From: an uncultured Paraprevotella sp.
Lineage (GTDB): Bacteria > Bacteroidota > Bacteroidia > Bacteroidales > Bacteroidaceae
Assembly: GCA_944321975.1 (NCBI GenBank)
Contig: CALUNJ010000015.1
Span: 1 to 37,366, forward strand
Length of the DNA: 37,366 nucleotides
Direction: 5' to 3'
Part shown: positions 7,824-16,594 of the stretch, in pieces
How positions within the stretch are numbered: the stretch's first letter is position 1
How the letters are laid out: each line of letters opens with the position of its first letter
The notes under the pieces: model-generated
What the model saw: the letters and a program-made list of their open reading frames with translations, nothing else
What the model was told of the DNA's origin: nothing
Database searches by the model: none
Position numbers and translations under genes: made by a program

Positions 7824-10800
7824 TGGAACATAAAGGGAAAAGGGAAACTTCACGCCGCCTTCCCGCCTACCAAACGCATGAACCACGCATACGGATCAGC
7901 GTGGCTCATTGGGACGACCGCAGCGTGTACGGACGAGACATGGCCCGCAATGGAGAAGAGGTCATAGAAGCCCGTTTTGCAGAAGACGGAGACGACGTGT
8001 TCTCTTCATTGGCCATGCAACTTTATGAAGGCGCACAGCTCAACCTGTTATCCTCGGAAGTGACCCCCGCCGGACCTGGAAACGAAGAAGAAGCCACACG
8101 ATATGTATTCCGTCCGGAACTGTTTGTGCTCGAACCGGACTTTCTCATTGACATCACAGCCCTCTGCGCCTGCATGAAGCCATACGGCCATTCGCCTTAC
8201 ACTTACCTGCTCGCCAAATTTGCTCCTGCAGCGCGCTCCGCAGCCATCCAAATGGGAAACGCCGCCAACCAGTTCTTGGATGATTGCGTGAACGAACCGG
8301 AAACGGAACGGGACGCCGACGAAGAGCAACTCTACCGGAAGTCCATGCAACGCAGTTTCCGCCACGACCCCTTGGCTTATTCCACCCTCCCCGACATCGG
8401 CCGTGAGTTTTTCGACCGCTGCCGCCTGCAGTTCCATCACATTCGCGAAGCCGTGCGCCACCATTTCCACGAAGCCGGCATAGACGTGCGGAAGGCGCAA
8501 GCACAATTGGAACCGGCTTTCCTTTGCGAAGCACTCGGACTGCAAGGACGCATGGACCTGCTGGCCGAGAACGGGAAAAAACTGATCGAACTGAAAAGCG
8601 GAAAAGCCGACGAATATCCCCAAAGGATGCCCAAGTACGAGCACCGGATGCAAATGGCCCTCTACAAAGAAGTGCTGTTCTACAACACGGGGCTTCCGCG
8701 CGAACAAATACAGTCGTTCCTTTTCTATTCCCGCTATCCGCAGTTCTACGCTGTCACCATGCCCCGCGACGACATCCGCCGTGCCATTGCCCTCCGCAAC
8801 GGCATCCTGCACCTCGAACGCAGGTTGCGCGAAGGAGAATCGCGACAGATCGTAGCTGAAATGGACGAAGCACACCTCAACACGTCGGGAAGGAAGGACC
8901 GTTTCTACCAGCACTATCTCCGCCCTTCCATCCTGGAAATCCTCATGCCCCTCAAACAAGCCGAAGGCGTGGAAGCCGCCTATTTCCATCGTTTTCTGGC
9001 ATTCATGGAACGCGAACAATACCTGGCCAAAGCGGGAGATGCCGGAAGTTTTGCAGAAACTTGGCGCGGCCACACTCCGGACAAGATGAAAGAAGGAAAC
9101 ATCCTGACCGGATTGTCACTACGGCCGGAAACCGACGAGGAAGGAGCCGTGACGGGGTTCGTCGCCGAACTGCCCGACTACGGCACAGACTTCCTGCCCA
9201 ATTTCCGTCCCGGCGACATGGTGATGCTCTATGAAAAGAACGAGGAAACCGACGCCGTGACCCAGAAGCAATTTTTCCGCTGCACGGTGGAAGAAATCCG
9301 CCCGCACCAACTGCGCCTGGCGTTGACCTACAAACAACGCCACGCCGACGTGTTCCCGGCGGAAAGCCTTTATGCCATAGAACCAGGCTACCTGGACGCC
9401 ACCTTCAACCAAGCCTACCGCGGGCTCTTCCAATTCCTGAAAGCGCCCAAGGAACGCAGGGAACTTCTCTTGGGCCAAAGGCTCCCGGAGTCCGACCACA
9501 CAGCCACCCTCCACCTCCACCATCCGGACAAAGCCGTCGAAGCCATGCTCCTGCAGGCCAAACAAGCCAACGATTACTTCTTGCTCGTGGGGCCTCCCGG
9601 CACGGGAAAAACATCCGTGGCCCTGAAGTCCATGGTCGAGGAGTTTCTCGCCGACACGCCGCAAAAGACCCTCCTGCTCATGGCGTACACCAACCGTGCC
9701 GTGGACGAAATTTGCGCCATGCTCTCGTCGATGGCCCCCACTCCGGACTACATCCGCATCGGGCAAGCCACCAGCTGCGCGCCGGCCTATCAAGGGCGGC
9801 TCATGCAACAAGCCATCGGACACGCCCGGTCACGCCGCGAGATCTACGAACGGCTGCAGCCCGTGCGGGTTTTCTGCGGCACCGTCAGCAGCCTATGTGC
9901 CCGCACGGAACTTTTCTCCCTGAAACCCATCGATGTCGCGCTGGTGGACGAAGCCTCGCAAGTGCTCGAACCGCAGTTGCTCCCGCTGCTTTGCGCCACG
10001 ACCGAAGCACACCGGGGAGACTACAACCTGGCACGTTGTGCCATCGGCAAATTCATTCTCATCGGCGACCACAAGCAACTGCCCGCCGTGGTGGTGCAAC
10101 CGGCGGAAGAATCCCGAGTGGACGACCCCACGCTGAAGAGCATCGGCCTGACCAACTGCCGCAACTCGCTGTTCGAACGGCTTCACACGCTGGCCCGGCG
10201 ACAAGGCATGGCACACCTCGTGGGCATGCTCCACCGCCAGGGGCGCATGCATCCGGAAATCAGCGAATTCGTGAACCGGAAATTCTACGGCGGGACACTG
10301 ACTGCCGTCCCCTTGCCCCACCAACAAGAACCACTCGACGCAGTTGCCGGACAAGATTCCCAGACCGTTTTCGTGTCCGGCACACGCATCGGGTTCTTCC
10401 CCGTAAAACCGGATAAAGAAGAAATCCACTACAAAAGCAACCCCCGCGAGGCTGAAACGGCGGCACAGATTGTCCGCATCCTGCGAGACATCCACCCCAT
10501 AAAAGGACAGGCCGACACGCTCTCGCGCCACATCGGCATCATCGTCCCGTTCCGCGCCCAAATCGCCTGTATGCGGCGGGCGCTTTCCCCTTTGGGGCTG
10601 GCCTGCCCCGACGACTTGACCATCGACACGGTGGAACGCTTCCAAGGCAGCCAACGCGATGTGATTATCTTCAGTGCCACGGTGTGCCGCGACGAACAGC
10701 TCGCATTGCTTTCCGAACCCGTCACGGCCGACGACGGGCAACGGGTGGACCGCAAGCTCAACGTGGCCCTCACCCGCGCCCGCAAGCAGTTCTTCCTCAT

Positions 10801-10885
10801 CGGTTGCGAAAGCGTCCTCCGCCGTTGCGAAGCCTACCGCGAACTGCTCGACTTCATCGGCGAAGGGCGCACTTTCCGCGCCTGA
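7820..10885 (+). CDS. Dna2-like fusion of RecB-family nuclease and SF1 helicase
   Basis: A 1021-aa cytoplasmic protein. The N-terminal half contains a PD-(D/E)XK nuclease of the RecB/Cas4 type: GRMD (243-246), ELKSGK (257-262) and the HRMQMALYKE segment (275-284) give the D...ExK...QxxxY signature. The C-terminal half is a superfamily 1 helicase of the Dna2/Upf1 group: Walker A GPPGTGKTS near residue 593, Walker B DEAS near 708, GDHKQLPAV, HRQGRMHPEIS, VERFQGSQRD near 937 and LNVALTRAR near 979. By family this suggests processing of DNA ends, flaps or recombination intermediates. The ATG overlaps the stop of the transglycosylase gene. It ends 16 bases from the convergent GH31 gene, with no hairpin visible between them. 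The fusion is complete and all the main motifs are intact. Confidence 0.88.
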   Translation: MMEHKGKRETSRRLPAYQTHEPRIRISVAHWDDRSVYGRDMARNGEEVIEARFAEDGDDVFSSLAMQLYEGAQLNLLSSEVTPAGPGNEEEATRYVFRPELFVLEPDFLIDITALCACMKPYGHSPYTYLLAKFAPAARSAAIQMGNAANQFLDDCVNEPETERDADEEQLYRKSMQRSFRHDPLAYSTLPDIGREFFDRCRLQFHHIREAVRHHFHEAGIDVRKAQAQLEPAFLCEALGLQGRMDLLAENGKKLIELKSGKADEYPQRMPKYEHRMQMALYKEVLFYNTGLPREQIQSFLFYSRYPQFYAVTMPRDDIRRAIALRNGILHLERRLREGESRQIVAEMDEAHLNTSGRKDRFYQHYLRPSILEILMPLKQAEGVEAAYFHRFLAFMEREQYLAKAGDAGSFAETWRGHTPDKMKEGNILTGLSLRPETDEEGAVTGFVAELPDYGTDFLPNFRPGDMVMLYEKNEETDAVTQKQFFRCTVEEIRPHQLRLALTYKQRHADVFPAESLYAIEPGYLDATFNQAYRGLFQFLKAPKERRELLLGQRLPESDHTATLHLHHPDKAVEAMLLQAKQANDYFLLVGPPGTGKTSVALKSMVEEFLADTPQKTLLLMAYTNRAVDEICAMLSSMAPTPDYIRIGQATSCAPAYQGRLMQQAIGHARSRREIYERLQPVRVFCGTVSSLCARTELFSLKPIDVALVDEASQVLEPQLLPLLCATTEAHRGDYNLARCAIGKFILIGDHKQLPAVVVQPAEESRVDDPTLKSIGLTNCRNSLFERLHTLARRQGMAHLVGMLHRQGRMHPEISEFVNRKFYGGTLTAVPLPHQQEPLDAVAGQDSQTVFVSGTRIGFFPVKPDKEEIHYKSNPREAETAAQIVRILRDIHPIKGQADTLSRHIGIIVPFRAQIACMRRALSPLGLACPDDLTIDTVERFQGSQRDVIIFSATVCRDEQLALLSEPVTADDGQRVDRKLNVALTRARKQFFLIGCESVLRRCEAYRELLDFIGEGRTFRA

Positions 10886-10901
10886 AGATGTCCGCCGGCC
10901 C

Positions 10902-13403
10902 TCAGAAACGGCAACGCAATTCTTTCCCGTCGTAGCGGACTGACTTTTCCCGCGGCGTTTTTCCACCATATCGGTGCAAAACGACACGGAACGTACGCGA
11001 CGACTCCATCCCGTCAAAACTTCCCTCGCGTGCGCCCAAGGTCAGCGTCTGCCTCCGGTCGTCCCATTCCAGGCGGATGGTCGTGTATTCCCCCCGTTCA
11101 TAGTCGTAGCTGTCCCCTTCATCTTCATAAAGCACGAACGACGCGTCGCGTCCCGGATAGACTTCAAGGCGAAGTTCCTTGCCCGGCAACTCGCCCGAAT
11201 GTTGCACGACAGGCCCCATCGGCACGATGGATCCCTGGCGCACGAACAGCGGCAAGCGGTCGATGGGAGCGGCGGCCTCTATCGTCTGCCCGCCGGCATA
11301 GGTGTCCCCCGTCCAATAGTCCACCCACTCCGCCCCGCGGGGAAGGTACACGGCGCGGGTCTTCGCCACGTCCTGGAGCTTCACCGAACCTTTGTCGTAG
11401 TACATCGGGCGGGTGACGGGGCAGACCAGGAAGGCCGGCCCCCACATGAATTCGTCCTTCACGTCATGAACCGCCGCATCGCCCGGAAAGTCGAACGCCA
11501 GCAGACGTGCCATCGTGTAGTCCTCCAGGCAAACGCGCCCGGCCAGCGAATAATTGTAAGGCAACATCTCGTAGCGCAGGCGGATCATCTTCAGGATACT
11601 TTCATAGAACGGCTCGCCGGGACGGCCGAAACGCCAGATTTCGCGCGGTGTCTGGGTGCCATGGCTGCGGCACAGGGGCAAGAACGTGCCGTACTGGAAC
11701 ATCCGCGTGTAATATTCCCGATAGCCCAGGTCGTCCACTCCCCGGTCAAACTCCCCGGCGCGGAACCATTCGCGCCCCTTGCACACGAAAAACGAGCCGA
11801 TGTCGACCGTCCAATAGGGGCATCCCGTCGCCATGAAGTTCAGCCCTTGCGGAATCTGCTGGGCAAACGACTTCCACGAAGCGTGGGTGTCGCCATTCCA
11901 CGTGATGGTGCCATAACGCTGCTGCCCCGCATAGCTCGAACGGGTCAGGTTGACCACGCGCTTGCGGTCGGTCGCAGCCCGTTGGTGCTCATAAAGCCCC
12001 TTGGAATGATACAGGGAGAACAAGCTGGCGCGTTCCGCGCCCAACACGTCGCCCAACAATTTCGCGTTGCCTCTCCAGCGCGCCTCGTGGCTGTCCCAGC
12101 CATAGCCTTCCGGCATGTTCCACCAATCGGCGTCCAGCGGTTCCGTGCAGTCACACCACCAGGCATCAAACCCATTGCTGAAGAACTCATCGTCGGCATA
12201 CTTCCAATAAAGCGCCCGCGCCAAGGGGTTGAAAGCGTCATACACCGAGCGGTCGAGCATGAAGCCCCGGCGGGCAAAATCCTGCGTCTGCGGGCTGTTG
12301 GTCGGATTGGGCCAGATGGAAATCATCAGCCGGGCATCCAGCGCATGCACGGAATCGGCCAGCGCACGCGGATCGGGATAGAACCTGCGGTCCATCTTCA
12401 GATAGCCCCACTGCCCTCCCGGCCAATAGTTCCAATCCTGCACGATGACGTCGAGCGGCACCTGCCGCTGGCGGTATTCCTTCACCACGTCCACGATTTC
12501 CTGTGAGTTCGTATAGCGTTCTTTTGACTGGATGTAGCCCAACATGTAGCGGGGCAACATGGGGCAACCGCCCGTCAGGAAGCGGTAGCGTTCCACCACC
12601 TTGTCCATCGAACAGCCTTTCATGAAGTAATAATCCACCTCTTTCGCGGCCTCCATCTCCACAAAGCTCCCGCCCGCATCATCGGCATACACCATGGCGC
12701 AACCGGCATCGAACAACAGCCCGTAGCCCGCCGTGGAATTGAGCACCGGCACCATCTCCTTCAGGTTATGCTGGCAAAGGTACATCCGTTTCCCCCGCAA
12801 GTCCAGGAAATCTTCCATGTGGCATCCCAGGCCGTAAAGGGCTTCGCCCGCCTGCCAGCGGAAGTGGTTGCGATATTTCCATGTGCGTCCCACCGTGTCG
12901 CGGCGCAACACGTCCATCACCTCCTTTTCCCCGTCGGCTGTCTTTTCAATGCGCTTGCTGCCGGGGTCGTAAGTCACCTTTTCCTGATAGACTCGTTCCC
13001 CCTCGCGCGGGCAGTCCGCGTTTTCCGCCAGAAGCGTCTTCCCCGTGCGCCCGTCCCGGAAATCCACGGCAAACGACCGCAAGTCCACCCGCACGTCCAG
13101 GCTGTCCGAAGAAAGGGTCAGGCCGCCTTCTGCCGCCTCGGCCCGGAAATGCACCTTCTCGTCCCTCCGGCCTACGCACACGATCGTTCCATTACCCAGG
13201 AAATCCGTCTCTTGCGTATAACGCACCCGCACGATGTCGGGAGCCACGAACTCCACCCGGAGAAGCCCATTCCCCGTCCGGAAGTGTGCGCCGTTGCGCA
13301 ACAAGGCATACGCGCCCGGCGTGGCCGACGCGCCGGCCACGCCCGCCAAAGCCATGACGCCGCACAACGCCACGAATTTAGGCCACATCTTGAAATTCAT
13401 CAT
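10902..13403 (-). CDS. Secreted glycoside hydrolase family 31 (alpha-glucosidase/alpha-xylosidase type)
   Basis: Predicted retaining exo-alpha-glycosidase, 833 aa. A signal peptide spans about residues 1-27, ending near AGASA, so it is exported to the periplasm or beyond. An N-terminal beta-sandwich is followed by a (beta/alpha)8 barrel containing VQDWNYWPGG (about 318-327), MISIWP, the nucleophile motif WWCDCTEP (Asp418) and the acid/base motif WNGDTHASW (Asp505). The C-terminal beta domains, with the DUF5110-like segment around YEDEGDSYDYERG, complete the GH31 layout. The sequence does not settle alpha-glucosidase against alpha-xylosidase activity. No SusC/SusD pair or other CAZyme is adjacent, so this is not an obvious utilisation locus. 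It has its own consensus promoter. The start could also be Met2 or Met6. Confidence 0.9.
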   Translation of the reverse strand: MMNFKMWPKFVALCGVMALAGVAGASATPGAYALLRNGAHFRTGNGLLRVEFVAPDIVRVRYTQETDFLGNGTIVCVGRRDEKVHFRAEAAEGGLTLSSDSLDVRVDLRSFAVDFRDGRTGKTLLAENADCPREGERVYQEKVTYDPGSKRIEKTADGEKEVMDVLRRDTVGRTWKYRNHFRWQAGEALYGLGCHMEDFLDLRGKRMYLCQHNLKEMVPVLNSTAGYGLLFDAGCAMVYADDAGGSFVEMEAAKEVDYYFMKGCSMDKVVERYRFLTGGCPMLPRYMLGYIQSKERYTNSQEIVDVVKEYRQRQVPLDVIVQDWNYWPGGQWGYLKMDRRFYPDPRALADSVHALDARLMISIWPNPTNSPQTQDFARRGFMLDRSVYDAFNPLARALYWKYADDEFFSNGFDAWWCDCTEPLDADWWNMPEGYGWDSHEARWRGNAKLLGDVLGAERASLFSLYHSKGLYEHQRAATDRKRVVNLTRSSYAGQQRYGTITWNGDTHASWKSFAQQIPQGLNFMATGCPYWTVDIGSFFVCKGREWFRAGEFDRGVDDLGYREYYTRMFQYGTFLPLCRSHGTQTPREIWRFGRPGEPFYESILKMIRLRYEMLPYNYSLAGRVCLEDYTMARLLAFDFPGDAAVHDVKDEFMWGPAFLVCPVTRPMYYDKGSVKLQDVAKTRAVYLPRGAEWVDYWTGDTYAGGQTIEAAAPIDRLPLFVRQGSIVPMGPVVQHSGELPGKELRLEVYPGRDASFVLYEDEGDSYDYERGEYTTIRLEWDDRRQTLTLGAREGSFDGMESSRTFRVVLHRYGGKTPREKSVRYDGKELRCRF

Positions 13404-13755
13404 ATTTTATCAGGTTTTTCATTAAGTCTTTTAAGTTAGAATGAAAGCAAAGATAGGTATTTTTCCAACCAAAAGCAAAAAAATCCGCTGCCAAATACTT
13501 CCATCCCCCAGCCGCCTGCCCGCCCCCTTCGCCCGCTCCCGCGGCCGACCCGCCTTCCGGCAAAAGGCTCCCCAATGACATCGAAGGCCGAAGCACCGCC
13601 TGAACCCAGCGCACTCCCGTCTGCCGCAAAATCCGGGGAAACGTCCAGGCAAAAACCAGCGTGCAGCAAACCGCCGCCACCGCCGGCAATGCCATCCTGA
13701 ACACCAAAGGCAACATGCGGTCCGTGCCCAACCGCTCCTCATAAAGGTTTTCCAT
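13378..13755 (-). pseudogene. Internally deleted MATE efflux transporter remnant
   Basis: The frame starts MENLYEERLGTDRM, then PLVFRMALPAVAA. This matches the beginning of Bacteroidales MATE drug/Na+ antiporters, which usually continue for about 440 residues. Here residue 28 is followed directly by AAVCCTLVFAWTFPRILRQ-type sequence (AVCCTLVFAWTFPRIL), which resembles the last transmembrane helix of the same family. About 400 codons of the middle therefore seem to be missing, with the junction in a GCG/GTG-rich stretch near 13670. Beyond about residue 45 the frame runs on into low-complexity Gly/Ala sequence and overlaps the GH31 start. A -7 box and a plausible start remain. The product would have only one or two helices and could not work as a transporter. 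The MATE assignment rests on recognising both ends by eye. Confidence 0.6.
13448..13479 (-). promoter_or_regulatory. Promoter of the GH31 gene
   Basis: On the minus strand TTTG (rc of 13476-13479) is followed after 20 bases by TATCTTTG (rc of 13448-13455), a full match to the Bacteroidetes consensus. The 5' untranslated region would be about 40 bases. It lies inside the tail of the MATE remnant frame, so the glycosidase does not depend on the remnant's promoter. Confidence 0.8.
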
Positions 13756-13779
13756 TTCCGTCTTGTCCGTTTCGTCGTG

Positions 13780-13787
13780 CAAAGGTA
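13780..13787 (-). promoter_or_regulatory. Relict promoter -7 box upstream of the MATE remnant
   Basis: TACCTTTG on the minus strand, 24 bases before the remnant's ATG, matches TAnnTTTG. No -33 TTTG stands at the usual distance. Its survival suggests the deletion left the 5' end of the gene intact. Confidence 0.45.
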
Positions 13788-14079
13788 CGATTCTTATGCA
13801 AGACCGTCCTCCGCCCTTCCTCGCTTTTTCACCCCCAAAGCCTCTCCCCCTCCGGGAAGACCCGGAGAACCCAACCGGCGGATGCCGCCCGCCCGCCTGA
13901 GACCTTCCCCACGATGCCTGCAACTTGTCAATCTTTTTTTGCTTTCATTCCTCCACAGCCGCCACCGCCTCCAGCCCATGCGCTGCCGACAGACGAAGGA
14001 AACGCCCGCCCCGCCAAGAAAACGCACAAACCACTAAGAACCAAAGAGATAAAAAGCGGTTTGAAACGCTTCGATTTTT
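13788..14079. other. Intergenic stretch with no gene found
   Basis: Together with the repeat element at 14080-14153 and the 128 bases after it, this forms a gap of about 500 bases between the MATE remnant and the WecA-type gene. The short open frames here are low-complexity and Pro/Ser-rich in translation, with no domain or ribosome-binding site. I see no RNA gene, and no convincing terminator for the WecA-type gene. Confidence 0.55.
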
Positions 14080-14153
14080 CTCAAGCGATTCACATTCTTT
14101 TCTCAAGCGATCCATCCATTTTTCCCAAGCGAAAAAATCCCATCTCTCTTGAG
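14080..14153 (+). repeat. Dispersed 22-base-period element, copy B (three units plus end motif)
   Basis: Motif starts fall at 14080 (CTCAAGCGA), 14102 (CTCAAGCGA), 14124 (CCCAAGCGA) and 14146 (CTCTTGAG), each 22 bases apart; the total is 74 bases. The segment from 14080 to 14110 (31 bases) is identical to copy A read on the minus strand from 509 to 479. It lies downstream of the WecA-type gene but in opposite orientation to it. Confidence 0.85.
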
Positions 14154-14281
14154 CCTCCGACAGGAGTGAAAAGGAACGACAGGGGAACCGGCCTCCAGCC
14201 GCCCCGAAGCGTCGTCGGAAAAGTAAAAAATATCTTCCTGAAAGAGGCTTCGCGGGAAACCCTTCATCCGGACGCCCCGCT

Positions 14282-15382
14282 TCACGCACGCAGTCGTTTG
14301 CGCCGGCCGGCTTTCCACATCGCCCAATGGAACAGGCAGAAGAAAAACACGTCCAGCACCACAATCCAGGTGGCCGACAGCCCGGCCAGCACCGCCGCAT
14401 AGTTCAGCACACAGAAGAAGAAGAAAAGGCCAAGAATGACACACAACGCCCCGTGCATGGAAAAACCGGCCGCCATCACGACATGGTGGATGTGGCTCTT
14501 GTCGGCCCCGAATATCGGCTTATGACGATACAACCGCAACAAAGCCACCCGGATCACGTCGAACGTGGGGACAATCAGCAACGTGTAGGACACCAGGAGC
14601 GCATGCCCCCTGTAAGGCAACACTGCCGGATTGTCCATCGTGTACTTAATGGACAAATAGGCCAAGGCATATCCCAGGAACAGGCTGCCGGAATCGCCCA
14701 TGAACGTCTTGGTGCCCTTTTCCGCCTTGCCCCACATGTTGAAACCAAAGAAAGCCACCAGACTACCCAGCAACCCGGCCGCGCCGACCGCGTAAATGAA
14801 AGTGTTTTCCATCTGCAGATACAAATAGATGTAGGCCGAAAGGATGCAGACGCACAGCCCCGAAGCCAGCCCGTCGATGCCGTCAATCAGGTTGATGGAA
14901 TTCACCACCAGCAGAATCACAAACACGGAAAAAGGATAGCTGAACCACAGGGGCAGTTCGTACAGGCCGAACAACCCGTAGAAATTATTGATGTGCAACC
15001 AGCAGAAAGGCAGCAACAGCGCGGCCACCAGCTGAATCAGGAACTTGTGGTTGGCCTTCATCCCGAACAAGTCGTCAATGGCACCAATGATATAGACCAG
15101 GAAAGCCCCCACAGCCATCACCACCGACGTCGCCTTCATCGTGAACAAGCCATGCCCTTCCAGCGCACACGCAGAAAAGGCCACGGCAAGCCCGACCAAC
15201 ATGGCCGGCATGAAAAGGATGCCGCCCAGGCGAGGCACCGCCTCGTGGTGCACCTTGCGCCCCCCCGGCAAATCGAAAAGCCCTTTCAACTTGCAATATT
15301 TCAACAGAAACGGCATGGCCAAAATGGTAAAGACCAATCCGGCCAGGCTTGACAACATCACATAAAAAAACTCCCCTTCCAT
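14282..15382 (-). CDS. WecA/MraY-family undecaprenyl-phosphate sugar-1-phosphate transferase
   Basis: Polytopic membrane enzyme (366 aa, about 11 hydrophobic segments) that transfers a sugar-1-phosphate, in this family commonly GlcNAc-1-P, from a UDP-sugar to undecaprenyl phosphate and so starts a lipid-linked glycan. Signature motifs are GGRKVHHEAVPRLGG (40-54), the Asp pair in AIDDLFG (103-104), NLIDGIDGLASG (164-175), FMGDSGS (227-233) and the cytoplasmic His motif DKSHIHH (294-300). The ATG at 15382 is chosen because it begins the first membrane helix; the upstream open frame is hydrophilic and unlike the family. It lies 139 bases after the last glycosyltransferase gene, so it may have its own promoter. 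It is the second initiating transferase at this locus. Confidence 0.9.
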   Translation of the reverse strand: MEGEFFYVMLSSLAGLVFTILAMPFLLKYCKLKGLFDLPGGRKVHHEAVPRLGGILFMPAMLVGLAVAFSACALEGHGLFTMKATSVVMAVGAFLVYIIGAIDDLFGMKANHKFLIQLVAALLLPFCWLHINNFYGLFGLYELPLWFSYPFSVFVILLVVNSINLIDGIDGLASGLCVCILSAYIYLYLQMENTFIYAVGAAGLLGSLVAFFGFNMWGKAEKGTKTFMGDSGSLFLGYALAYLSIKYTMDNPAVLPYRGHALLVSYTLLIVPTFDVIRVALLRLYRHKPIFGADKSHIHHVVMAAGFSMHGALCVILGLFFFFCVLNYAAVLAGLSATWIVVLDVFFFCLFHWAMWKAGRRKRLRA

Positions 15383-15521
15383 TTTTTCCGTTTTCAATAT
15401 GGTATTTTCAAAACGCAGACAAAAGTTTTTTATTGCCAAAAAAGAAAAGAAAATGAAATCCCGGCACCCGTCAGGGCTACCCCGAAGCCGCCATTCCCCC
15501 CCCGCCGAAAGGCAGTCTGCC

Positions 15522-16577
15522 TCAATGACGCACCCGGCCAGGGGCTTTCTGCGGCGGGCAAAGAACCGCACAGAGTTGCCTGCAATAGTGAAGATAGTCA
15601 TGTTCCATCGCCCAGGCATGGCAACGCGCCGACATTCGCACGTAGGCTCCTTTGTCCGAAACCATCCGGCGGGCCGCCCGCTCGAAATCCGCCTTGTCGC
15701 CGGCCTTGTAAGTGTAGCCCAGCCCCAAGGCTTCCACGTCCACGCCCATGTGGGTGTTGTCTGACAGGATCACGGGAGTGCCCAGTGCCATTGCGTCGAT
15801 GAAAGAAGTCAGCCCTGCCAGCCGCCCATCGGTATTGCCTGGCAAAATGGGTATGACACTAACCGTGGCCCGTTCCATAAGCGACAACATGGAAGGATAG
15901 TCCAGCGCATTAGCGCCGGATGTGCCGGAAGCAACGACCTCGGCCTTTCCGGCATGCACAGCCACCTTGTCGGTGACGACCATGAGAGGAACCTCCATCC
16001 CGGCACAGGCTTCGGCCACCAAAGCGACATCACGCGCCGTCTTGCCATTCGTAAAAAACAGCTCCGGCCGGTCCGGGTCATGGGACATCGCCTCGAAATG
16101 AGAGGCATAGAAAGGCATGTCGCCTCCCCAGGGAAGGAACTCGAACCTGCCGCGCAAAGCCGGGAGAGCCTGTGCGGCCCGAGCCATGATCTGTTCCGAA
16201 AGGAAAAAAATCTTATCGTAGCCCGATGAAAGCAAAGCCGGACGTTCGAAATGATGGACTAACGTGTAGAGCCTGACGCGGCGCAGGCCACCCCATTTGC
16301 GCCACAACGCCAGCAACGGAATCATGGGATTGGCAAAAGCGACCACGGCATCCACTCCGCGCACCTTGCGCATCAGTTTCAAATTGAAGGCAATGGCATA
16401 CAGGCACTTCCGGAACAATCCGGAACCTCTTGGCGGTTTGAACAACAAGGTTTCCACTTCATGTCCTTCGCGCTGCAAATAGTCCGTTCCCCAGCAATGG
16501 TGCCTGGGATAAACTCCCCGGGAAGCGTCGGCCAAAGCCTCATCAAGAGAATAATTGTTGATCGCCAGTATCTTCAT
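15522..16577 (-). CDS. Glycosyltransferase (GT4-like), last gene of the polysaccharide operon
   Basis: A 351-aa GT-B-type glycosyltransferase, presumably adding one sugar to the lipid-linked repeat unit on the cytoplasmic face of the inner membrane. The N-terminus MKILAINNYSLDEA is typical of the family. The C-terminal donor-binding half contains SFIDAMALGTPVILSD around residue 260, the place of the conserved acidic motif in GT4 enzymes. GGGGAGATGGACGG before the ATG gives a good ribosome-binding site. It lies 17 bases after the preceding glycosyltransferase gene. Donor and acceptor cannot be read from the sequence. Eighteen T-rich bases follow some way after the stop, with only a weak hairpin (AGGCAGTCTGCCT), so a terminator is not certain. 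Confidence 0.82.
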   Translation of the reverse strand: MKILAINNYSLDEALADASRGVYPRHHCWGTDYLQREGHEVETLLFKPPRGSGLFRKCLYAIAFNLKLMRKVRGVDAVVAFANPMIPLLALWRKWGGLRRVRLYTLVHHFERPALLSSGYDKIFFLSEQIMARAAQALPALRGRFEFLPWGGDMPFYASHFEAMSHDPDRPELFFTNGKTARDVALVAEACAGMEVPLMVVTDKVAVHAGKAEVVASGTSGANALDYPSMLSLMERATVSVIPILPGNTDGRLAGLTSFIDAMALGTPVILSDNTHMGVDVEALGLGYTYKAGDKADFERAARRMVSDKGAYVRMSARCHAWAMEHDYLHYCRQLCAVLCPPQKAPGRVRH

Positions 16578-16594
16578 CCGTCCATCTCCCCATG

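Noticed and set aside
7820-10885. An antiviral defence system around the Dna2-like nuclease-helicase
   Set aside because: Nuclease-helicase fusions occur in defence islands, but here the gene is embedded in an operon with housekeeping genes and no other defence-type gene is present.
13404-15521. An insertion sequence linking the MATE remnant and repeat copy B
   Set aside because: No transposase fragment, terminal inverted repeats or target duplications could be found in this stretch.
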